Translations under genes and position numbers: made by a program
Notes under the pieces: generated by a model
What the model was told of the DNA's origin: nothing
The model's input: the letters and a program-made list of their open reading frames with translations, nothing else
The model's database searches: none
Assembly: GCF_029892105.1 (NCBI RefSeq)
Contig: NZ_JARZAJ010000020.1
Location: 1 to 64,000, forward strand
Source of the DNA: Kitasatospora sp. GP82
GTDB taxonomy: Bacteria; Actinomycetota; Actinomycetes; Streptomycetales; Streptomycetaceae
Reading direction: 5' to 3'
Length of the DNA: 64,000 bases
Shown: positions 18,069 through 26,997 of the stretch, in pieces
Layout of the letters: each line of letters starts with the position of its first letter
Position numbering within the stretch: position 1 is the first letter of the stretch

Positions 18069-18355
18069 CTCTCGATCGTGCCGATGGCTGACGGACAGTC
18101 AGAAGCCGGAGACAACCGGTTCAAAGCTCAGTTACGGGACATTCCTGAGCTTGTTCCTTGGCCTCGGGGCCCTGGTTGTGGGGACTGCCTGATCAGTCAA
18201 CGGTGTAAATCCCCTGGTCACTTGACCGCTGGTGGCCGGCGGACTGGCGGCCCCCGAAGGGCGTGAGGGTCGCCTTCCACTGGTTCACCCAGGTCTTGTG
18301 GTCTGTGTCGGGCAGATAAGCGCCGTGCCCTGTCCAATCGGGTTACGCCGTTGAA
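18069..18355. other. Intergenic stretch, nothing recognised
   Basis: No supported gene, RNA gene or clear hairpin was found between the membrane-protein gene and the small hypothetical gene. Short frames here have atypical composition. Confidence 0.3.
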
Positions 18356-18670
18356 TCAGACGCTCCCGGTCGACCTGATCCTGCCTGCGGGGTCGCGTGA
18401 GCTGAGCCGGGTGCGCGGCCGCACGGCGTGTGCGGCGAGGGTGGCCCACTCGCGCAGAGCGGTGCGCCGGTCGGCGTACTGGACGGCTTCGGCGAAGACG
18501 GCGGTAATCTCCTCGCCGTGCGCGGCACGGTACTTGGCCGTGTGGATGAGCTTGCAAGGAGATACCGACCGCGTCGAGTCCCTGGCCGTGCTGTCCGGAT
18601 TCCGGGCCGACTTGAGGTAGCGGACGGCGCCGTTCTCCCCGGTGATGAAGACATCGACCGACAGACTCAT
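18356..18670 (-). CDS. Hypothetical protein
   Basis: A 104-residue soluble protein: MSLSVDVFITGENGAVRYLK at the start, a central amphipathic helix (EEITAVFAEAVQYADRRTAL), then an Arg-rich end. Composition suits a real gene of this genome, but I do not recognise the family and see no strong ribosome site. It is isolated, with no operon partner. The last 20 residues may be non-native. Confidence 0.45.
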   Translation of the reverse strand: MSLSVDVFITGENGAVRYLKSARNPDSTARDSTRSVSPCKLIHTAKYRAAHGEEITAVFAEAVQYADRRTALREWATLAAHAVRPRTRLSSRDPAGRIRSTGSV

Positions 18671-18850
18671 GGCCTCAGTGGATCACGCTGCCAACCCGCC
18701 CCACGCGCAGGCGGGCGTGAACTGCCCGGCCTGGTCCGGTGATCCGGATCTTTCGACTGGCCCGACCGGCCCATCAACACTTTAGAGTCGCCTGTACATT
18801 CCCCGGGTGGACCGGGCCGGACCGCCCAATCCTCCGACCTGGAGCCTCGC

Positions 18851-19114
18851 ATGGTTACCGAAGCCCGATTCTCGGTGGAGAACATCTTCGACCTGAAAGG
18901 TCGTACGGGCGTCCTTGTGGCAGGTAGCGTCGAGTCCGGCCTGGTCAAGGGCGGCATGACGCTCCACGACGTGTCGACTGGCCGTCAGGTCAGGGTGACT
19001 GGCATCGAGTTCCATGCGGGAAGCTCCCTGCCCGGTTCCGCGACCTTGGTGGTGGACCGTCGTGATACCGACTCCGTGCGGGTCGGCGCCGTCCTGGTCA
19101 GCAGCTGGGCCTGA
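18851..19114 (+). CDS. Small EF-Tu domain-2-like beta-barrel protein
   Basis: 87 residues, ATG 18851 with GGAG six bases upstream. The sequence FSVENIFDLKGRTGVLVAGSVESGLVKGGMTL followed by GIEFHAGSSLPGSATLVV matches the layout of the translation-factor domain-2 barrel (as in EF-Tu: R.TGR....V..G....G), standing alone without a GTPase domain. Such stand-alone barrels occur in actinomycetes without known function. It cannot hydrolyse GTP. Confidence 0.75.
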   Translation: MVTEARFSVENIFDLKGRTGVLVAGSVESGLVKGGMTLHDVSTGRQVRVTGIEFHAGSSLPGSATLVVDRRDTDSVRVGAVLVSSWA

Positions 19115-19325
19115 CATGGCTCCAGGGGAGCTTTGATCGTTGAGATCCGCGAGCCGCAGGCCGAAGGCCACCAGCCCCCCGTTGGCGTCGAAGCCTGATT
19201 CGCACATGCGAGCAACGGATGATGATCTTGCCAGACGGGTCCCCAGCCGCAGTGGCGGCGGGTGACCCGTCCAGGGGCCGCGTGTGGGGGTCGAACGCTC
19301 GACTGCGGCCGTCGTGCTGCCCCGG

Positions 19326-20588
19326 CTACGCGAGCAGTCGGCGGCCGACCGCCGTGATCAGTGTCAGGACCGCGAGGGCGAATCCAAGGAGCGCGATCTG
19401 ACTGGAGACGTACAGCGTCGCGATGCCGATTCCGAGGACTGGAAGGGTCAGTCCGACGTAGCCGCAGAGGAAGAGTCCCGCGAGGGTCTCGCCGCGCGCC
19501 GCGGGGGCAGCGAGGTCGGCCACCGTCGAGATCGCTCCCTTGAGCAGGATGCCGGCTCCTGCCCCGGCCGCCGCTCCGCCGGCCAGGAACAGCGGCAGGC
19601 TCGGCAGCCACGCTGCCGCACTGACCGTGACGAGGCCGGCCGAGGTCGACGTGAGGCCGACGACGAGCTGATGCCTGACCGTAGCCCGGCCGAGCAGCAT
19701 CTGCGCTGCGGCCGCCGTGCCGAAGGCGGTAAGGGCGACCAGGCCGGCGAGGGCCCGGGACGGATGGTGCATCGTGACCGCGACGAATCCGGGGGCGAGC
19801 GAGCTGAACAGGCCGAGGATCGCGAAGGCGGCGAAGGCGGCGACGGCCGAGGGGAGGAAGCGCGCACGGTCTTCCGGGGGGAGCGAGACGCGCTGCGGGC
19901 GGTAGGCCGGGCGCTCGTCGCCGAGTTGGACGGTTTCCGGGACAAGGGCAACGCCGACTGCGCTGAGCAGCAGCAGGGCGATGAAGACGACGTACGGCGT
20001 GCGAAGCGGGTCCGCGACGAACTGAGCGAGCAGCCCGGAGACCAGCGGTCCGAGGCCCAAACCGCCAAGGTTCGCCGCGGTGGACGTCAGGTCGGCGCGG
20101 GCGCGGTGAGCCCCCGGACGGGCCACAGCGTGGAGCTCGCCCAGGTGTGCGGTGGCCGTCGCGGTGATCATGCCGATGCCCAGGCCGGTCACCAGTCGTG
20201 CCGCGATCAGACCGGTCAGCGTCGGCCAGAGCAGGAACAACAGAGCGGCGAGTACCTCGAGCAGCAGCGCCGGGAGCAGGACCCGGCGGCGTCCCAGCCA
20301 GTCGGAGATGTGACCGGCGAGGAACAGGCTGATGATGACACCCACCGCGTAGGCCGCGAAGACGACCGAGACGACGAACGCCGAGAAGTGGTCACGGTGC
20401 TGGTAGAGAACGTAGAGGGGAGTCGGCGCCGCGGAGAAGGCCATCGCGATGAGGAAGGCGGCCGCGACGAACCAGAAGCCCGGACCGTGCGGAAGGGGGC
20501 CCACCCGCCGACGGGTGCGAGGTTCGCAGGCGATGGCGGGTAAGACCGCGTTCTCGGGACGCGGACGGTAGGGGGTCTGGGTCGACAA
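19326..20588 (-). CDS. MFS transporter (drug/sugar efflux type)
   Basis: 420 residues with about 12 hydrophobic segments. The first loop has GHISDWLGRRRVLL, the MFS signature between TM2 and TM3, and the fifth-helix region reads GLGIGMITATATAHLGEL. The N-terminal ~35 residues are cytoplasmic and basic. It is transcribed divergently from the LysR regulator with 124 bp between them, a classic regulator/efflux-pump pair. The substrate is not predictable. The start is ATG 20588. Confidence 0.9.
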   Translation of the reverse strand: MSTQTPYRPRPENAVLPAIACEPRTRRRVGPLPHGPGFWFVAAAFLIAMAFSAAPTPLYVLYQHRDHFSAFVVSVVFAAYAVGVIISLFLAGHISDWLGRRRVLLPALLLEVLAALLFLLWPTLTGLIAARLVTGLGIGMITATATAHLGELHAVARPGAHRARADLTSTAANLGGLGLGPLVSGLLAQFVADPLRTPYVVFIALLLLSAVGVALVPETVQLGDERPAYRPQRVSLPPEDRARFLPSAVAAFAAFAILGLFSSLAPGFVAVTMHHPSRALAGLVALTAFGTAAAAQMLLGRATVRHQLVVGLTSTSAGLVTVSAAAWLPSLPLFLAGGAAAGAGAGILLKGAISTVADLAAPAARGETLAGLFLCGYVGLTLPVLGIGIATLYVSSQIALLGFALAVLTLITAVGRRLLA

Positions 20589-20712
20589 GCCAATCAGCTC
20601 CTGATCATCGTGAAGGATCCCGGGTCTGCGACACCGAGTCTCGCTCCCGCCGGACGATCACGTCTAACGATCATTCTTGCTTGCCGCCATCACGATTTGA
20701 GATAATCGGGCC
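20589..20712. promoter_or_regulatory. Divergent MFS/LysR promoter region
   Basis: 124 bp between two divergent starts, notably AT-richer near the LysR start (AACGATCATTCTTG, then TTTGAGATAATCGG just before ATG). LysR-type proteins normally bind here to control both themselves and the divergent gene. No clear T-N11-A palindrome could be fixed by eye. Confidence 0.5.
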
Positions 20713-21618
20713 ATGGAGCTTCGCCACCTGGAGTGCTTCGTCGCGGTCGCCGAAGAGCTCAACTTCACCCGCGCCTCCCAACGGCTCCACGTCGTCCAGT
20801 CCGGCGTCTCGGCGTCGATCAAAGCCCTGGAACGCGAACTCGGCATCCGCCTGCTGGAGCGCACCTCCCAGCGCGTCGCCCTCACCGACGCCGGCGCCGC
20901 GCTGCTGCCGCATGCCCGTGCGACCCTCGACGCGGCGCAGGCGGCGCGCGATGCCGTGGACGAGGTGCGCGGCGGGCTCCGCGGCAGCATCACCGTGGGG
21001 ACTCTGATCTCCGTGGCGGCTGTCGACCTCCCCTCGCTCCTCGGTCGCTTTCATGCGGAACACCCCGAGGTGAAGGTGCGCCTGCGTGTGTCGCCGAGTG
21101 GATCGGCGGGGCTGGCCAAGGCACTCCAGGATGGGGAGTTGGACGTCGCCTTCCTCCTGCTGCCCGGGAGCCCGCCCCCGGGAATCACACCGCGTGACCT
21201 GCTGTCGGTCAGCTTGGTCGTGGTCGTCCGCGCCGACCACCTTCTGGCCGACCAGGACGAGGTTCCGCTGGCCCGGCTGGCAGAGGAGTCGTTCATCGAC
21301 TTCCCCGTCGGCTACGGGAACCGGACGGTGGCCGACCAGGCGTTCGCGGCAGCCGGCATCCAACGCCAGGTGGCACTGGAGGTAACGGAGATCACGACGG
21401 GCGCGCAGTATGTACGCAACGGCTTCGGCGTGGCGCTCCTGCCCGACTTCGTCGCGCCCGCTGATCCCGAACTGCGGACGCTGAGGGTGTCTGACCACCC
21501 ATTGCGCTGGACGCTGTCGGTCGCCACCTCGACGATGAGGCGGCCAAGCGCCGCTGTGCGCGCGCTGCTGGAAGTGGTGGACCAGTGGCACGATCGACTT
21601 CACGAAATCCGTGCCTGA
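20713..21618 (+). CDS. LysR family transcriptional regulator
   Basis: 301 residues. The N-terminal winged HTH is textbook: MELRHLECFVAVAEELNFTRAS, then LHVVQSGVSASIKALERELGIRLLERT. The substrate-binding domain follows from about 90 (ITVGTLISVAAVDLPSLLGRF to the C-terminus). It is divergent from the MFS transporter and very likely controls it in response to a ligand. Length and layout are normal and the protein looks intact. The IS element begins soon after its stop. Confidence 0.93.
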   Translation: MELRHLECFVAVAEELNFTRASQRLHVVQSGVSASIKALERELGIRLLERTSQRVALTDAGAALLPHARATLDAAQAARDAVDEVRGGLRGSITVGTLISVAAVDLPSLLGRFHAEHPEVKVRLRVSPSGSAGLAKALQDGELDVAFLLLPGSPPPGITPRDLLSVSLVVVVRADHLLADQDEVPLARLAEESFIDFPVGYGNRTVADQAFAAAGIQRQVALEVTEITTGAQYVRNGFGVALLPDFVAPADPELRTLRVSDHPLRWTLSVATSTMRRPSAAVRALLEVVDQWHDRLHEIRA

Positions 21619-21774
21619 ACCCCTTTTTCGGCCCCACCGTTCCGGGTTCGTCCGGGGTCTGGCCCAGGTTTTGTGATCGGTGACGCTGGGTGACGGATTC
21701 TGCGGGTCGGTGGGGTCTGAAGATCGTCCGAAACTCGGCGGCCTGCTGCCGCGAATGGCTGACGGTCGGCTCTT

Positions 21775-23391
21775 GTGTCGCAATCGTGGTCATGGCTCTG
21801 TGAGTTGCTGTTCCCGTCGTTGCCGGAGTTGGAGGTGGTCGGTGTTGAAGTGTCCGGTGCGGTGGTGCGGGTCGAGGCCCGGGTAGCCGCGCCTGGTGCC
21901 TCCTGCCCTTGCTGCGGGGAGTGGTCGAAGCGAGTCCACGGCTCCTACCTGCGCTATCCGTCGGATCTGCCCAGTTGCGGGCGCCCGGTGGTTCTCGCCT
22001 TGCGGGTGCGGCGGTTCACCTGCCCGGATGCATCGTGTCCGCGGCGCACGTTTGCCGAGCAGGTCGTTGGACTGACACGCCGTCACGGCCAGGTCACCGA
22101 ACGGCAGCGCAAGTCCGTTGCCGACCTGGGCCTGGCGCTGGCTGGCCGTGCCGGGGCGCGGATGGCCGCATTGCTGGGCATCCGCGCCAGCCGCAGCACA
22201 CTGCTGCGACGGGTGATGGAGCTGCCCGACCCTGTCGTCGGTACGCCGACGGCGGTCGGGGTCGACGACTTCGCCCTGCGAAAGGGCCATATCGACGGCA
22301 CTGTCATCACCGACGCGGTCACCCACCGGGTCCTGGACCTGCTTCCCGAGCGCGACGCGGCAACGCTCGCGCCCTGGCTGGCCGGACACCCGCAGATCGA
22401 GGTGATCTGCCGGGACCGCGCGAGCGCCTACGCGGAGGCCGCCGACACCGCGGCGCCGCAGGCCCGGCAGGTCGCCGACCGGTACCACCTGTGGGCCAAC
22501 CTGGTCCGCGCCGTCGAGCGCACCGTCATGGACCACCGGCCCTGCCTGAACAGCCTCCCCGCCGTCGAACCGGAACCCGAGCCCCAGTGGGAGACCCCGA
22601 CGCCCACCGGCAGCGACACGGCCGGGCCGGTCGACCCGACCGGGCGGATGGCCGACCGCCGCCGCGAACACCACGCACTTGTCCACCAGTTGCTGGCACG
22701 TGGCATGGGCCTGCGTGAGGTTGCCCGCCACCTGGGCTGGGGTCGCCACACCGTGCAGCGATATGCGCGAGCGAAGCACTGGCAGGACATGGTGAAGGGG
22801 CAGCGCCCGCGGGCGAGCAAGCTCGATCCCTTCAAGGCCTACCTGGCCCAGCGCTGGGAGGAGACCGGAGGGAAGATCACCGGCCTGGCCCTGCTGGAAG
22901 AGATCAAACAGCGGGGCTATCGCGGCAGCTACACGATCCTCGCCGTCTGGAAGCAGGACGCCCTGGCCGATCCGGACAGCATGCCGCCACCGCCCCCGGC
23001 GCCCACGTTCCGGCAGGTCACCGGCTGGCTCACCCGCCACCCGGCAGGCCTCACCCACGACGAGGAAGTCCAGCGCAAGGCCGTCCTGGCGCACTGCCCC
23101 GAACTGGACACCGCCGCCTGCCTGGTCACCGCCTTCGCCTGCATGCTCACCCTCCTGGAAGGGGAACACCTCACTGACTGGATCACCGAAGCCACGTCCT
23201 CCGCCCTGCCCGGGATCAGCAGCTTCGCCGCCGGCCTCAACGTCGACCGCGGCGCCGTCGAGGCCGGACTCACCAGCCACTGGAACTCCGGCCACGTCGA
23301 AGGAGCCGTCAACCGGATCAAGATGCTGAAACGACAAATGTTCGGACGCGCCGGCTTCCCGCTCCTGCGCAAGCGCGTACTTCTGGCCTGA
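21775..23391 (+). mobile_element. ISL3 family transposase, full length
   Basis: 538 residues. N-terminal zinc ribbon (CPCCGEWSKRVHG, then FTCPDASCPRRTF), then the HTH and DDE region: VGVDDFALRKGH and VICRDRASAYAEAA carry the first two acidic residues, and VADRYHLWANL the conserved His. A 60-residue insertion lies before the long alpha-helical end. The glutamate is in SHWNSGHVEGAVNRIKMLKRQMFGRAGF, a hallmark of ISL3. Nothing is frameshifted, so it could be active. Exact terminal inverted repeats could not be fixed by eye; they probably lie within about 21660-21775 and 23392-23540. Confidence 0.92.
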
Positions 23392-23608
23392 CGCTCTGTA
23401 GCCCCCGCACGCGCAACCTTTGCATCGCGCGGTCGATCACGGGGCACCCGACGTCGGACCGCAGCAAGGCGAGCTGGGCGGTGGTGACGCGTGTGGTGTC
23501 GTGGGTCGGGCCTGCCGCTGAGAGTGTGCCAATCACCTCATTTTGAACTTGTTCAAGAACGTGAGATGCGCCAGACTCATCATGGATCGAAGGAGTGGGG
23601 AGACTACC

Positions 23609-23959
23609 GTGCCTGAAGCTAGACGCAATGTGTGGGCGGCCGTGCCCGTACTGACGGTGGTGCTGGTCGTCGGTGGAATTGCGCAGTTCCTCCTAGTTGC
23701 GAGAGGGAGCTACCTCCTTACTGCTCACTTCGCGCCGGACGAATTGGCGCAGGTGCCAGGCCAAACTCTCCAGCAGATTCACGAGCGGGGCCTCGCGGCA
23801 ATCATCTTGGCGGTTATCCCGTTCGCCGCAGCTCTTCTCGCCCTTCTGAGTCACAGACTGTTCAAGCCAGGCTGGGCCGGGTTCGCCAGTAGGGCCGCCC
23901 TCTGGATGGCCTGTGCGGATGTGCTGGTCATTCTCGCTGCACTACTCACTACCAGCTGA
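23609..23959 (+). CDS. Small membrane protein, three TM segments
   Basis: 116 residues from GTG 23609 (GGGGAG seven bases upstream); the upstream ATGs lack a ribosome site. Hydrophobic segments: VWAAVPVLTVVLVVGGIAQFLLV, AAIILAVIPFAAALLALLSHRLF and ALWMACADVLVILAALL, with a polar loop (HFAPDELAQVPGQTLQQIHE) between the first two. No family recognised and no partner gene. It lies between two IS elements. Confidence 0.65.
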   Translation: MPEARRNVWAAVPVLTVVLVVGGIAQFLLVARGSYLLTAHFAPDELAQVPGQTLQQIHERGLAAIILAVIPFAAALLALLSHRLFKPGWAGFASRAALWMACADVLVILAALLTTS

Positions 23960-24232
23960 TACGGGATTGGGAGACCTTGGCTGCGATCTTGCTTGTGGCC
24001 TTTCGGGGTTAGCCCGTGCGCTGGTCCGACTGTTCGCCGTGCCACCGGACAAGATCATGCGGAGGAACGATTACACGGCCGCCCATCATCACGGCACGGG
24101 GCTGACGCTCTGCAACCGCCGTCACACAACTTGCGCCAGACCCTTCGTCCGGCCCCACTCGTTGCATCCGGCCACCGCTCGGGCCGGATGCACTGCTCCA
24201 TCTGGCCGCCCAGTGAGTGTTCTCAACGGTGA

Positions 24233-24880
24233 TCACTTCCAGATTCCGTTGAGGACGAGGGCGGCACGGGTGATGTCGCCGATCCGGCTGGGGCTGAGCG
24301 TGACGTGCTGCAGGGTGCGCCATCGCTGCTTGAGTTCGGCGGCGGTGCGCTCGCCGAGGGCTCGGACGTGCCGCAGCAGGGTGTTGAACATGCGGGTGTC
24401 GACGTGAAGTGCCTGTTCGGACTTGCCCTTTGGCCGGCGGACGGGGATGCGGATGCCGATGCCCGCGCCGGTGTAGCCCTTGTCGGCCAGGGTGGGCAGG
24501 CCGTCTTTCGCCGTCTTGTAGAGGGCGGGCAGGGCGTGGATACGGGCGGCAGTGATGTCGGGGGTGGAGCCGGGCTCGACGTCGGAGACCCACAGTGGGG
24601 TGCCGTCCGGGGCGGCGAGGAACTGGATGTTGCCGCCGAACGCCTTGTGCTTCTGGGAGAACCACAGGTCGTTGCCGTTCTCGCGGACGCCGGCCAGGCG
24701 GTCGGATTCGATCAGCGTGCCGTCCAGGACGACGTGCGTCATGCCTTCGCGTTGACAGCGGTTCAGGACTTCGTACAGGTCCGGGGCCTGGTCGGCGAGG
24801 ACGTCGATGCCCTCGTGCAGGTAGCGGTAGCCGGTGGCCTGGGAAAACCTCAGCGGTTTCCGTACTTCACTGCGGTACAA
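24233..24880 (-). pseudogene. IS5-type (DDE_4) transposase, C-terminal part
   Basis: The frame carries the catalytic half of an IS5-like transposase: SQATGYRYLHEGIDVLADQAPDLYEVL, then HVVLDGTLIESDR with the first Asp, FSQKHKAFGGN, WVSDVEPGSTPDITAAR with the second Asp, and LADKGYTGAGIG with the third acidic neighbourhood. It ends at NGIWK. The N-terminal ~90 residues (HTH) are missing: homology begins abruptly at about 24865. The missing N-terminal type of sequence occurs at 26676-26783 on the opposite strand. Confidence 0.8.
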
Positions 24881-25076
24881 CGAGCGCCCTGTCTCGCCGC
24901 TCAGGGAGACAGCCTTTCGGCGTCTGCTCGCCGCCCGGGCGGGCGAGCAGAGAGCGTGGCTACGGGGATAAGAATCCGTTGATGCATAGTTTCGGAAGGT
25001 CGCGTAGGTATGCGGGTGCGCCGATACGAGGCCCTCGGACCGGTGCGCCTGCCGACCAGAAAGTAGGAGCCCCTCC

Positions 25077-26519
25077 ATGCCCGCATTCCGTGCTGTTGCT
25101 GGTGTCGCCATGACCGTGGCTGCCACCACGGCCTTCACCGCTGCCCCCACCGCCGCTCCCCCGGACTACAGCAAGCAGGTGCGTTGCGATGCCGACGCTC
25201 TCAAAGGAGCGATCAATCGGGCGAACGCCGCCGGTGGCGGCACGCTGGAGCTCGCCCACCACTGCACCTACACCCTCAAGGCTCCGGACAACGACAGCAA
25301 TGGCCTGCCGGTGATTACCAGCCGCATCACCATCGATGGCAACGACGCCACCATCCAGCGGGACCCGATGGCAACCCCCTTCCGCATCTTCGAGATCGCT
25401 GGACCCCCGCTCACCGGTCCCACCGGTCCCGCAGGGGACCTGACCGCGAAGGATCTCACCATCAAAGGCGGCAACCTGACCGACTTCAGCGACACGGGAG
25501 CGGGCGTCCGGGTGGACGCCGGCGGCACTCTACGCCTGACTGACAGCACCGTGACCGGTAACACCAACGTGGGGCAGGGGGGAGGGATCAGCAACCTCGG
25601 CCGCACGGTCCTCGTCCACAGCACCGTCACCGACAACTCAAGCAACCGCGATGGCGGGGGCATCTACAGCAACGGCGCCCTTAACCTTACGAAGGGCAGC
25701 GAGCTGACCTCCAACAGCGCAAGTGTCTCAGGCGGAGCGTTGCGCATCGACGGCGGTACCGCCGAGATCACCCACACCACCTTCCACAGCAACACCGCAG
25801 GTGACGGTGGTGCCGTCCATGTCAACGGCGGCTCTCCCGAGTTCGACGACAGTGTCATTACGGGCAATACGTCGAGGGGTAGCGCAGGCGGCCTGGATCT
25901 TGAGATCAGGACGGTCTTGCGTCGCACTCGCGTCGAGAACAACACCGCGGGGAGAGACGGGGGTGGCATCTGGGCTGTTTCGGCGGTGCTGGACGACGTC
26001 CAGGTCACGGGCAACCGGGCCAACGACCGGAGAGGCGGCGGCATCTTCAACGCATTCGAACTCACAGTCAAAAATAGTCGGATCACAGGGAACCAGGCCA
26101 GCGGCCAAGGCGGCGGCGTCTTTGACGACTCCGGCACCGCCGCCACGGTGAGCCACACCCGGGTTAGCGACAACGCCGTGACCGGCAGCCCGGGTCAGGG
26201 CGGCGGGTTCTGGAACAATGGCACGCTGGCGCTGGACGAGGTTGAGGTCACCGACAACCGGGCCACCGCCGTCGGTGGGGAAGGCGGCGGCATCTACAAC
26301 ATCGGCGGCGACGGCGGCGGAACCGGTGTTAACGGCAATCTGCTGCTCACCCGGACCGAGGTCGTCCGCAACACCGCAGGCACCGGCACTTCCGGAACTA
26401 ACGCGGGCGGCGTGTGGACCAACAAGGCGCTCCGCGTCTTCCAGGATTCCACCATCCGCAGCAACCACCCGACCAACTGCGTTGACAGCCCCGTGCGCCC
26501 CGACTCGTGCACCAACTGA
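25077..26519 (+). CDS. Secreted right-handed parallel beta-helix protein
   Basis: 480 residues with AGGAG seven bases before ATG 25077. Signal peptide: MPAFRAVAGVAMTVAATTAFTAAPTA. The mature protein opens with ADALKGAINRANAAGGGTLEL, typical of polymorphic outer-membrane/pectate-lyase-like helices that enclose a CSLP-type start, then about 14 coils with GGGI or GGG(V/F) turns and NNTA or TGNxA ladders. No catalytic residues of a polysaccharide lyase were recognised, so it may be an adhesin or a structural/exported carbohydrate-binding protein. It lies between two halves of an IS5-type transposase. Confidence 0.85.
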   Translation: MPAFRAVAGVAMTVAATTAFTAAPTAAPPDYSKQVRCDADALKGAINRANAAGGGTLELAHHCTYTLKAPDNDSNGLPVITSRITIDGNDATIQRDPMATPFRIFEIAGPPLTGPTGPAGDLTAKDLTIKGGNLTDFSDTGAGVRVDAGGTLRLTDSTVTGNTNVGQGGGISNLGRTVLVHSTVTDNSSNRDGGGIYSNGALNLTKGSELTSNSASVSGGALRIDGGTAEITHTTFHSNTAGDGGAVHVNGGSPEFDDSVITGNTSRGSAGGLDLEIRTVLRRTRVENNTAGRDGGGIWAVSAVLDDVQVTGNRANDRRGGGIFNAFELTVKNSRITGNQASGQGGGVFDDSGTAATVSHTRVSDNAVTGSPGQGGGFWNNGTLALDEVEVTDNRATAVGGEGGGIYNIGGDGGGTGVNGNLLLTRTEVVRNTAGTGTSGTNAGGVWTNKALRVFQDSTIRSNHPTNCVDSPVRPDSCTN

Positions 26520-26605
26520 GGTTTTCTCAGCAAAATGATCTTCGCGAAGCCAGGTGAACCGCACGCTTCGGTGCGGACCGGACATGGCAGCCCTGGTGCC
26601 GGACA

Positions 26606-26671
26606 GACGTGAAGCCCCTGGTAGGACAGTCTCTCTCACAAGATCGTCTGCTGAACCAGAGGCTTCACGTC
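26606..26671. repeat. Near-perfect inverted repeat at an IS boundary
   Basis: GACGTGAAGCCCCTGGT (26606-26622) pairs with ACCAGAGGCTTCACGTC (26655-26671), 16 of 17 positions, around a 32-nt loop. The right arm is directly followed by the IS5-type N-terminal coding fragment. This fits an IS end meeting a second end, or a MITE-like product. Confidence 0.55.
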
Positions 26672-26675
26672 GGTC

Positions 26676-26783
26676 ACCTGTGTTGCCACGCTCGACGTCC
26701 CGCGCCACGTGGTGGAGTGCCTGGCTCGGCTGCTGGCCGCCCACCGGCGGCGGGTCGGCACGCCAAGAAGCTCCCGCGCGCTG
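26676..26783 (+). pseudogene. IS5-type transposase, N-terminal fragment
   Basis: The frame reads VATLDVPRHVVECLARLLAAH and then RRRVGTPRSSRALG, the start of an IS5-type transposase of the same group as the catalytic fragment at 24233-24880. It stops matching at about 26783, where a cadmium-transporter-like tail begins in another frame. It carries no catalytic residues. Confidence 0.65.
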
Positions 26784-26862
26784 GGGCCACGTCCTGCTGC
26801 CCGTCGTCCTGATCGCTATCGGCCTGCTCATCCTCATCCAAGGCGGTGCCTTCGGCCTCTGA
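26782..26862 (+). pseudogene. CadD-like (cadmium resistance transporter) C-terminal tail
   Basis: Only the last ~26 residues remain: WGHVLLPVVLIAIGLLILIQGGAFGL. This is the final TM helix and end typical of CadD/LysE-like cadmium-resistance transporters. The rest of the gene was replaced by the IS5-type fragment immediately upstream. Such a short hydrophobic match needs an alignment to be certain. Confidence 0.45.
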
Positions 26863-26997
26863 CGCACCGCGCGCCGACTGTGGTGCGAGCGGAATTACGA
26901 GGGTCCCGCCGCGCAGGACGCCGTCGCTCTTGCGCCATGTCAGGAACTGACCTCGTCATCAGGTGAACCGCGAAACGCTCCTTGACGGAGCGTCATT

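Noticed and set aside
21790..23337. A 515-codon minus-strand frame opposite the ISL3 transposase
   Set aside because: Shadow of the transposase; composition is low-complexity and no family motif is present.
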